The translations under genes and the position numbers were made by a program. Source: JBFHRE01 sp041746105 (lineage in GTDB: Bacteria; Actinomycetota; Acidimicrobiia; Spongiisociales; ZC4RG35). Taken from it: a DNA stretch of 64,000 bases. The notes beneath the pieces were generated by a model. The model saw only the letters and a list, made by a program, of their open reading frames with translations, made no database searches and had not been told where the DNA came from. The stretch spans positions 62,001-126,000 of the forward strand of contig JBGTHP010000003.1 of assembly GCA_041746105.1 (NCBI GenBank), read 5' to 3'. This document shows positions 1 through 5,261 of this stretch, one piece after another. Positions within the stretch are counted from its first letter, which is position 1; each line of letters starts with the position of its first letter.

Positions 1-129
1 GGCGAGCAGGATGTCGTCGATTCGGTCGTGATCAGACAGCGACTCGTTTATCAACGCGCGCACCTTTGCAGGCGCAAGCACGTCGACGTCCAAGGGGACG
101 TTCAGGACACTTTCTGACGAGGAAACCAT
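1..129 (-). CDS. Partial RsbW-like ATPase-fold protein (N-terminus only)
   Basis: An open frame reads off the left edge from an ATG, giving 43 residues. It begins MVSSSESVLNVPLDVDVLAP and ends in a DHDRIDDILLA-like stretch. This matches the first strand and helix of HATPase_c_2 anti-sigma kinases (small beta strand, 'ARALI' helix, 'DDxLLA' before the N-box). The N-box itself lies outside the window, so catalytic competence cannot be judged. It follows the sigma-factor gene on the same strand about 100 bases downstream and could be the last gene of that operon. The ATG sits in a 12-base palindrome (AAACCATGGTTT). The family call is an inference from a short segment. Confidence 0.5.
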   Translation of the reverse strand, partial: MVSSSESVLNVPLDVDVLAPAKVRALINESLSDHDRIDDILLA

Positions 130-230
130 GGTTTTCGAAAACGCTCCGAAGGGTCAGCCTACCTGCCGATCCGACATTCTCAGGGTTTGATGGAAGCTGT
201 CGATCGCACGTGGACGCCGCGCAAGGAGGC

Positions 231-1316
231 TCATCCGATGTACTCGTGAAGGCGATCGAGGGCGCGCTGCAAAAGGCGGGACACGTGCATCTGAGAGACG
301 CCGACGACCTCTGCGATCTCGCCTTGCGACATCTCCTCATAAAACCGGAGGACAACGATCTGACGTTCCCGGTCGGGGAGCGCTTCGAGGGCGGGCCCAA
401 GGCTCTGCCAATGCTCGCTCAGCTCGAGCAGGGGGTCGAGACCGCCGATCGAATCCGCCAAGGGCCTGCTGTCGTCCGTCGCCGGCGTATCGAGCGACGA
501 CGCCGTATAGGCCAGCGTTGCCCCCATCGCTTCGACCACATCTTCGACCGACCAGCCCAAGTCTGCCGCGATATCGGCCGGGGTAGGGTTCCTGGCGAGT
601 GTTTGGGTCAGCTGATGGCCGGCTCTGGCGACCTCCAACGACCGCTCTTGAAGACCTCGCGGTATCCGGATCGACCATGCACGGTCGCGCAGATATCTCT
701 TGAGCTCACCGGAAACGGTTCGAGCCGCGTAGGGCTCGAACGACCCAACTTCGGGGTCGTAGCGATCGAGGGCCCTGAACATCCCGAGCATCGCGGTTTG
801 CTCCAGATCGGCATCGGCCACCCCTTTGCCCCGGAAGCGTCGAGCCATCGAGGAGGCGAGGTGAGCGTATCGACGCATGACCTCTTCGCGGGCATCGGCG
901 TCCGTCCCAACTCGCCTGAGCAGTTCATCGATGTCGGCCGCCCGGAGAGACACATCGCCGGAGCCAACGCTCCGCACCTCGAACCAGAGTTCCGAGCCAT
1001 CGGGCCCGTCCTCGGCGGCCCAACGTCGGGAGAGGCCGTCGAACACCCGTTTTCTCAAATCGTCGAGAGCGATTGGCGCTTTATCGGTCGAGCCGATGGA
1101 GACTCTGAGAGAAGCCAGACCCTGATCCAATGTGAGCTCAATGGCACTCGGCACCCTCTGGCGCAGCGATTCGGTGACCAGGGCAGTCACTCCTTCTGAG
1201 ACCAAGATCTCCAATTGAGCCTGTCGGATGGGATCGAGCCGAACGCGATCGGCCAGCCACTGGCGTGCCAGAGATGGCGCGGCGGCGTCGGTCTTGAGCT
1301 GGAAGGAAGCCGTCAT
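231..1316 (-). CDS. SigB/SigF-type RNA polymerase sigma factor with N-terminal degenerate RsbW-like domain
   Basis: A 361-residue protein, longer than the usual ~260 for SigB/SigF. Residues from about 145 onward are a sigma-70 family core. Region 2 contains RFRGKGVADADLEQTAMLG and the YDPEVGSFEPYA stretch. A region-3-like segment follows, and region 4 has a helix-turn-helix (SQGEIAEVVGVSQMHVSRL). Residues ~12-116 instead resemble an HATPase_c_2 anti-sigma kinase: ARQWLADRVRLD, then LVSEGVTALVTES where active kinases have E-x-V-T-N-A, and a closing SELWFEVR strand. The N-box Asn is replaced by Ala, so ATP/Mg binding is unlikely. The start codon overlaps the previous gene's stop (ATGA), giving a STAS, RsbW-fold, sigma operon. 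Likely role: general stress or stationary-phase sigma factor with a built-in pseudo-anti-sigma module. Confidence 0.9.
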   Translation of the reverse strand: MTASFQLKTDAAAPSLARQWLADRVRLDPIRQAQLEILVSEGVTALVTESLRQRVPSAIELTLDQGLASLRVSIGSTDKAPIALDDLRKRVFDGLSRRWAAEDGPDGSELWFEVRSVGSGDVSLRAADIDELLRRVGTDADAREEVMRRYAHLASSMARRFRGKGVADADLEQTAMLGMFRALDRYDPEVGSFEPYAARTVSGELKRYLRDRAWSIRIPRGLQERSLEVARAGHQLTQTLARNPTPADIAADLGWSVEDVVEAMGATLAYTASSLDTPATDDSRPLADSIGGLDPLLELSEHWQSLGPALEALPDRERQIVVLRFYEEMSQGEIAEVVGVSQMHVSRLLQRALDRLHEYIG

Positions 1317-1663
1317 CGGCTCGGGATGACGATCGGGATCACCCAGCGCTCGGCTTCTATGAAAGCTCGGGCCGCAAGCGTCGATTCTGCCAAGGCTCGA
1401 ATTTCGGCGGGGACGGTGACAGCTGGATGGTCAAATCGCACTACGAGTTCTTGTGCGCCTTGGGCTGTCTCGAGTTCGATGGTCATCATCGCGACTTCGT
1501 GCTGGAGTAGGACGGTGGCCATGTCGGATACGACCAGGCGAACCGCTTCGACGGTTGTTTCTGACGCTTCCAGGGTCCGGGCGCACGCGACCGCAAACGC
1601 TCTGGCGACTGCGACGTTTTGTGGTGTGACCGGTAGCCGGAGCCGAGGAGCGCCGCCGCTCAC
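1313..1663 (-). CDS. RsbW-fold protein without a recognisable N-box (pseudo-kinase)
   Basis: 116 residues starting at a GTG that overlaps the STAS gene's stop (GTGA). Its own stop overlaps the sigma-factor start (ATGA), so all three genes are translationally coupled. The open frame extends upstream to an ATG, but that extension is only Arg-rich read-through of the STAS gene. The order of elements follows HATPase_c_2: an RLPVTPQNVAVARAFAVACA strand and helix, a VVSDMATVLLQHE helix at the N-box position, MTIELETAQ, and a C-terminal strand. The catalytic Glu is Asp and the Asn is Val, and no glycine-rich ATP lid is visible. It is probably a non-catalytic binding protein in the partner switch. 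The fold assignment is by pattern only. Confidence 0.75.
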   Translation of the reverse strand: MSGGAPRLRLPVTPQNVAVARAFAVACARTLEASETTVEAVRLVVSDMATVLLQHEVAMMTIELETAQGAQELVVRFDHPAVTVPAEIRALAESTLAARAFIEAERWVIPIVIPSR

Positions 1664-1995
1664 TTCTCGGGAAGTTCTTCGATGGAATCCAACACCAGAA
1701 GGTTGTCCACGACGCCGGCAACTTCGAGTAGTCGCAGCACCGGACCCGACCCCACCACCACGGCCAGGTCGCCTGGATCTTTCAGCTTCCTCTGGGCGGT
1801 AATCAAGGTTCTCAGGCCCGTCGAATCCATAAAAGTGACTCCGCATAAGTCCAAGGCGATCCGGTCAGCTCCATCGGCCAGGGCGCGGTCGATGGACTGG
1901 TCGAGTGCGGGCGCGGATGAAATATCGATTTCACCGGTCGCAGCGATCAGCCTCCAGCCACGTTCGGCACCAACGTCCGTTACGTCGAGCAGCAT
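1660..1995 (-). CDS. STAS-domain anti-anti-sigma factor (RsbV/SpoIIAA type)
   Basis: 111 residues, MLLDVTDVG to EELPEK. The start is the ATG preceded by a strong GGAGGAG site; an upstream ATG in frame lacks one. A single STAS domain carries the phospho-acceptor motif DSTGLR (Ser ~61), preceded by the ADRIALDLCGVTFM strand. In the family, the kinase phosphorylates this serine and the PP2C phosphatase removes the phosphate. The dephospho form then captures the anti-sigma kinase and frees the sigma factor. It is the first gene of the operon with the pseudo-kinase and the sigma factor. Probable partners are the intact kinase at 2369-2818 and the phosphatase at 5262-7397. Confidence 0.92.
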   Translation of the reverse strand: MLLDVTDVGAERGWRLIAATGEIDISSAPALDQSIDRALADGADRIALDLCGVTFMDSTGLRTLITAQRKLKDPGDLAVVVGSGPVLRLLEVAGVVDNLLVLDSIEELPEK

Positions 1996-2031
1996 GTTCT
2001 CCTCCAGTTCCGAGATCCTATCATTCCCACC

Positions 2032-2400
2032 ATGAGCATTTTGAGCGTCGAAATTCCCGCGGATCCTCGATGGTTGCACACCGCCTGCTCTGTCGTCCTT
2101 ACGGGAGTAGGGGTGTCCGACAGCCAGCCAACCGACTTCGATGCGTTCGCTCTCGCCGTGGGAGAGGCGCTGCTCGAGCTCTCCACCACGCCGGGTGTCA
2201 CCACGATCTCGGCGACGATCGACTCAGGGGCGGGTGCGGCTGGAGTCAGGCTCGTCGGCAAAGGAGATGCGATCGCGATCGAGGGTCCTCCGTCTCCTCT
2301 ACTCGAGGTGATCCTCGGGGCCGGAGCCAGCGGATACACCATCAAACGGAGCGATTCTGAGTACACAGTCACGCTTCCGTTGGGAACCCGCTCACCGTGA
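2032..2400 (+). CDS. RsbW-fold regulatory protein, degenerate N-box
   Basis: 122 residues, divergent from the STAS operon by 36 bases and overlapping the 3' end of the convergent kinase gene by 32 bases. The pattern VEIPADPRWLHTACSVVL, then FDAFALAVGEALLELSTTP, then a C-terminal YTVTLPL strand is that of HATPase_c_2 proteins. The N-box Glu is present, but the Asn position is Glu and no G-box is seen. A candidate -10 (TATCAT, 2019-2024) would start transcription almost at the ATG and there is no convincing ribosome site, so the mRNA may be leaderless. Role unknown, probably a binding partner in the same signalling module. Confidence 0.68.
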   Translation: MSILSVEIPADPRWLHTACSVVLTGVGVSDSQPTDFDAFALAVGEALLELSTTPGVTTISATIDSGAGAAGVRLVGKGDAIAIEGPPSPLLEVILGAGASGYTIKRSDSEYTVTLPLGTRSP

Positions 2401-2818
2401 ACCACACGGTGACGCCAGAGGCAAACCGCCGGACTCCCCAGGACTCGCTCAACCTCTCGACCAGCGCCAATCCGTAACCTCCGGTGTCGCGGTCGACATC
2501 GGCTTCCTGGAACTGACCCTCTCCGGTAACTTCGACATGCAGGAGTGGGGGACTGAGAAAGGCCGTGACCTCTATCCGGTCGGCGGCATCTTTCGGAGCA
2601 TGGATCAAGGCGTTGGTAACCACCTCGGTGCCGAGAAGCTGCACTACCTCGGTTGCCTCGCATCGGGGGGCAATGTCGCCAATCAAAGTCCTCAATATCG
2701 CGGGTGTGAACTTGCTGCGAGGGAGCTGCACCGTGAAGCCTTTGTCTTCTGCCGATGTGCCTCGAACATCGCCCCGCCCATGACGGCTGTCTCGCGGAGG
2801 TGTGGCACCCTGCATCAT
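2369..2818 (-). CDS. RsbW/SpoIIAB-type anti-sigma factor serine kinase
   Basis: 149 residues. This is the only complete ATPase of this fold in the window with an intact N-box (LLGTEVVTNALIHAP: E, N and H present) and a G-box-like GGYGLALVERLSESWG followed by VTVWFTVSG. In the family, such proteins bind and silence a SigB/SigF-type sigma factor and phosphorylate the STAS antagonist on serine. The gene is not in the STAS-sigma operon but has its own SigB-like promoter about 100 bases upstream. That fits negative feedback: active sigma makes more anti-sigma. The first ~25 residues are low-complexity and the true start may be internal. Confidence 0.88.
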   Translation of the reverse strand: MMQGATPPRDSRHGRGDVRGTSAEDKGFTVQLPRSKFTPAILRTLIGDIAPRCEATEVVQLLGTEVVTNALIHAPKDAADRIEVTAFLSPPLLHVEVTGEGQFQEADVDRDTGGYGLALVERLSESWGVRRFASGVTVWFTVSGFPTEA

Positions 2819-2916
2819 TCCGTCAGTCGTAGCGGCTCTGGCCCGGATGCGACAGCCGATCGTTTGATCGGTTTCAAATTGGACACGGTTGATGCACAGC
2901 TGAACATGGTTGGTGT

Positions 2917-2942
2917 TTACCCATCTTCCCGGTGCTTGAAAC
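2917..2942 (-). promoter_or_regulatory. SigB/SigF-type promoter of the anti-sigma kinase
   Basis: On the minus strand GTTTCA is followed after 14 bases by GGGTAA, matching the GTTT/GGGTA pattern of SigB and actinobacterial SigF promoters. It lies ~100 bases before the kinase start. The same arrangement occurs at 3660-3685 and 4656-4681, which strengthens the call. Confidence 0.75.
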
Positions 2943-2967
2943 CTTCGAGAATCAGTTTCTCCCGCGG

Positions 2968-3000
2968 CGAAGGGGTGGGCTGCCAGGGCCCACCCCTTCG
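2968..3000 (-). terminator. GC-rich hairpin, probable terminator
   Basis: A perfect 13-base stem (CGAAGGGGTGGGC and its complement) with a 7-base loop lies just downstream of the small hydrophobic protein gene on the minus strand. No T-run follows, so intrinsic termination is probable rather than certain. It also separates that operon from the kinase promoter. Confidence 0.6.
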
Positions 3001-3018
3001 TGCTTGCGTGCGAAGTCG

Positions 3019-3165
3019 CTAAACGACCGTACGTCGGCCGGTGATCACAGAGACCAAGAACATCACCAGAGCGATGATCAGGAGCCAGCGGAGCGCCTCG
3101 ACTGCCACGCCGACGCCTCCGAAGATCAGGGCCAGAACAAGTAGAACGATTGCCCAGGTAGACAT
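3019..3165 (-). CDS. Small two-helix hydrophobic membrane protein (48 aa)
   Basis: A short gene beginning MSTWAIVLLVLALIFGGVGV and ending VSVITGRRTVV. It has two hydrophobic segments (residues ~3-22 and ~27-42) around a short polar turn. Its ATG overlaps the stop of the DUF2383 gene by one base (TGATG), with a GAGAGGTGAG ribosome site, so it is the second gene of a SigB-promoted operon. Small proteins of this kind are common next to stress genes in actinobacteria. I do not know a defined function; a membrane-stress role is an inference. Confidence 0.8.
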   Translation of the reverse strand: MSTWAIVLLVLALIFGGVGVAVEALRWLLIIALVMFLVSVITGRRTVV

Positions 3166-3617
3166 CAACTCACCTCTCCGTCTCTAAGGGAACGGATTTC
3201 GTCGTGTGCTCTCCGAATTGCCGTCGCCTGACGCACGACAACCGATCGCACCTCTTGCGGCAACTCGCCTTCTAGCGCCGAGCCGAACTCCGCCACGGTG
3301 TGGTCCTCGCCCGATTCGGCTGCTGCCAGTACTGCATGCCGGTCGTTCGTGGCGAGTGCCCCTTTCAGCGCTATCCAGCCTCGGTGGACTGCACCGGCGA
3401 TTGAACCCTCCTCGGAAATCGAGTAGCCCTGGCGGGCGGCGAGTGCTCTGAGTTCGGCGGAAAACTGCTCCCGCTCGGCGCCCAGCTCGCGCAGGCGAAT
3501 CGCCAGGCTCGCATCTGACTCAACCAGATGGTCGGCCGCCTGCTCAAAGCCCAACTTCCCGTCTTCGAGCGTTTCGATGAGGTCCTCGAGGACTCCTTGT
3601 GAAATATCGGTGTTCAT
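3165..3617 (-). CDS. DUF2383 / PA2169-family four-helix-bundle protein
   Basis: 150 residues starting at an ATG with an excellent GGAAGGAGGAG site. The sequence is helical throughout: the opening helix LEDLIETLEDGKLGFEQAAD, then LAIRLRELGAEREQFSAELR, then GWIALKGALATNDRHAVLAAAESGED, and a C-terminal helix. This is the arrangement of DUF2383 ferritin-like stress proteins, which are usually linked to general or oxidative stress but lack a firmly known reaction. It is preceded by a SigB/SigF-type promoter and coupled to the small membrane protein downstream. Confidence 0.82.
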   Translation of the reverse strand: MNTDISQGVLEDLIETLEDGKLGFEQAADHLVESDASLAIRLRELGAEREQFSAELRALAARQGYSISEEGSIAGAVHRGWIALKGALATNDRHAVLAAAESGEDHTVAEFGSALEGELPQEVRSVVVRQATAIRRAHDEIRSLRDGEVS

Positions 3618-3659
3618 CTCTCCTCCTTCCGTCGCGGTCTTTTACGCGACAACCAGTTC

Positions 3660-3685
3660 TTACCCGGCCAGGGTGGGTCCCAAAC
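3660..3685 (-). promoter_or_regulatory. SigB/SigF-type promoter of the DUF2383 operon
   Basis: The minus strand reads GTTTGG, 14 bases, GGGTAA, ending ~42 bases before the start codon. The first nine bases of the element (GTTTGGGAC) are identical to those of the promoter at 4656-4681, as expected if one alternative sigma factor reads both. Confidence 0.8.
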
Positions 3686-3825
3686 CTCTTTCTGTCGGAG
3701 CACCCGGAGCGAAGAGGTCCAGCTGGGACTCGACTCCGGGTGGTGGCTGAATCGGGCTGCGCGAACAGCCTGTGGTGGGTGTGAGCGCAGGCCCTTTCAT
3801 GCAAGGGCTCCCGGTTGGCGGATCG

Positions 3826-4380
3826 TCACGACACCAGGAGGTCGCTTTCCCCTTCAGGATGTCCGATGTTGATGATGCCGCGCAAGGTCGCACCGATCAG
3901 CAGGGCAACGGCTACGACGAGTCCGCCGAGTGCGCTCATACCGGCGGCGAGGGCGTAGTAGAAGTAGGCGTAGTAGGTCCGGATCTCCTCGACTTCCCCG
4001 ATCGGGATCGACACGCTCAGCAAGAGGAGCGTTCCGAGGACGATGGTCACCACACTCAGAGTGGTGATGTATCGGGCGCGGGCGTAGAGCTTTCTGTCGA
4101 ATTCGATATTCGAGCTGAGACCGAGAGCCAGCAGGGTGAGCAGCAGCGCCAGCACTGTGACCGCGCCGGCGATGACCGTTGAGGCAAGGAAACGGGCGGT
4201 GTCGAGGAGCGCCTCGATCAGCCTCAAGGCCTCGAAGGATCCGACCCGGCCGACACCGACGACGGTTCCAAACAGCGCCACCGCCGCGACTGCGCCGCCC
4301 GCGAGCGACCCGCGGAGTTCATGTGACCGGGGCTTGGGGCGGGGTGTCTGGTTCTCGAGTGTTGAAGAGGTTTCAATCAA
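3826..4380 (-). CDS. Four-helix integral membrane protein of unknown function
   Basis: 184 residues from a TTG start with an AGGAG site 8 bases upstream. The frame stays open to an ATG at 4551, but that extra part is Arg/Pro/Glu-rich and looks non-coding. After a polar N-tail come four hydrophobic segments: GSLAGGAVAAVALFGTVVGV, ASTVIAGAVTVLALLLTLLA, ITTLSVVTIVLGTLLLLSV and ALAAGMSALGGLVVAVALLI. Charged loops lie between, and the tail is short and cytoplasmic. I do not recognise a named family. It lies between two SigB-promoted operons, so a stress link is possible, but no SigB-type element precedes it. Confidence 0.72.
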   Translation of the reverse strand: MIETSSTLENQTPRPKPRSHELRGSLAGGAVAAVALFGTVVGVGRVGSFEALRLIEALLDTARFLASTVIAGAVTVLALLLTLLALGLSSNIEFDRKLYARARYITTLSVVTIVLGTLLLLSVSIPIGEVEEIRTYYAYFYYALAAGMSALGGLVVAVALLIGATLRGIINIGHPEGESDLLVS

Positions 4381-4708
4381 TGCTTCGTCTCCTGGTTGGT
4401 AATTTGGCGGCAACTCCGAGCGTCCGTGGCCTTCCGCTTTCCGGGCGGACCTCGAGGAGGGATGGTTTCCCGGTTCGGTCTCCCGATTCGGGGCTCCGAG
4501 CCCGGTATTGGTTTTGCCGGCGACGTCTATCGCCCGACCGTTTCGTCGCATAGATCGCCTTTTGGCTACTTGGAGACCGCGTCGCGGCCTCGATGCTCTC
4601 TACCCGGCTGTCACGTCGGTCAAACCGAGGCTCGGCCCCCTCAGCAAAGAATGTCGTTTGGGACTAGGGACACCGGGGTAAGTGAGTCAGCGAAAGGAGG
4701 TACAAGAG
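4381..4708. other. Intergenic region between divergent genes
   Basis: This 328-base stretch separates the divergent membrane-protein gene and the small stress operon. The only clear content is the SigB-type promoter at 4656-4681 and a strong ribosome site (AAAGGAGG) at its right end. The left part is an open-frame extension of the minus-strand gene that does not look coding. Confidence 0.55.
4656..4681 (+). promoter_or_regulatory. SigB/SigF-type promoter of the small membrane stress operon
   Basis: GTTTGG, 14 bases, GGGTAA, followed after 12 bases by an AAAGGAGG ribosome site and then the ATG. The spacing is the same as in the two minus-strand elements nearby. Confidence 0.8.
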
Positions 4709-4906
4709 ATGTCTGATCATTACGTACCAACGCACGAGGTAGTGCACAAGGAAGAGAAAAAATCGGGAGCAGGTGCGCTGGCCGCGGTCATCGTGACGGT
4801 CCTGCTGGTGGTCTTCGGGTATTGGGCCGTGAGTTCGATTCTGGCCGACGACGGGACCAACACCGGCGTGACCGTCGAGATCGCCCCGCCCGCATCCACA
4901 CCCTGA
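4709..4906 (+). CDS. Small single-pass membrane protein
   Basis: 65 residues from the ATG (MSDHYVPTHE) 8 bases after AAAGGAGG; an upstream in-frame start would lie over the ribosome site. A polar Lys/Glu N-tail is followed by one transmembrane segment (GALAAVIVTVLLVVFGYWAV) and a short extracytoplasmic acidic and proline tail. No family is recognised. It is the first gene behind a SigB-type promoter and 36 bases before a GlsB-family gene, suggesting a role in envelope stress. Confidence 0.78.
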   Translation: MSDHYVPTHEVVHKEEKKSGAGALAAVIVTVLLVVFGYWAVSSILADDGTNTGVTVEIAPPASTP

Positions 4907-4942
4907 ATTTCAACGAAGTAGAGAGAGAAAGAGAGCAATAGC

Positions 4943-5200
4943 ATGGAAATCATCTGGTTTCTGGTCGTCGGACTCGTCGTGGGCGGTCTGGCTCGATTGA
5001 TGGTGCCGGGACGAGACCCGTTGGGACTCCTCGGCACGATGCTTCTCGGTGTGGTCGGAGCGTTCGTCGGAGGGTTCCTCGTGACTCTGATCGCAACCGG
5101 TGAGCTCGCCCTGACTCCTGCCGGTTGGATCGGTTCCGTGGTCGGCGCTGTGATCGTTCTGCTGATAGCGCGGGCCACCCGGAGGTCTGTCGTCGCCTAG
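4943..5200 (+). CDS. GlsB/YeaQ/YmgE-family membrane protein
   Basis: 85 residues, start at an ATG preceded by a purine-rich GAGAGAAAGAGAG stretch. Three hydrophobic segments and the conserved GLVVGGLARLMVPGRDP loop followed by LLGTMLLGVVGAFVGGFL identify the transglycosylase-associated (GlsB/YeaQ/YmgE) family. The family name is historical; an enzymatic role is unproven and members are known mainly as general-stress proteins. It is the second gene of the SigB-type operon. Confidence 0.9.
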   Translation: MEIIWFLVVGLVVGGLARLMVPGRDPLGLLGTMLLGVVGAFVGGFLVTLIATGELALTPAGWIGSVVGAVIVLLIARATRRSVVA

Positions 5201-5214
5201 ATGGCCGACAGCCC

Positions 5215-5258
5215 AAAAAACGATTGAGGGCCCCCCGGGAGTGGGGGGTCCTCGATCG
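5215..5258 (-). terminator. Rho-independent terminator for the PP2C phosphatase gene
   Basis: A 16-base stem (two G-T pairs) around a GGGAGT loop is followed on the minus strand by six Ts. It lies four bases beyond the phosphatase stop codon. The hairpin may also stop the convergent GlsB transcript. Confidence 0.88.
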
Positions 5259-5261
5259 CGT

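Noticed and set aside
66..1199. Long plus-strand open frame (377 codons) opposite the sigma factor
   Set aside because: It is antisense to a gene with clear sigma-factor motifs, has no ribosome site, and is Arg/Pro-rich as expected for the complementary frame in high-GC DNA.
3701..3742. CACCCGGAG/CTCCGGGTG inverted repeat as a terminator
   Set aside because: The loop is about 24 bases and no T-run follows, so support is too weak to list it as a feature.
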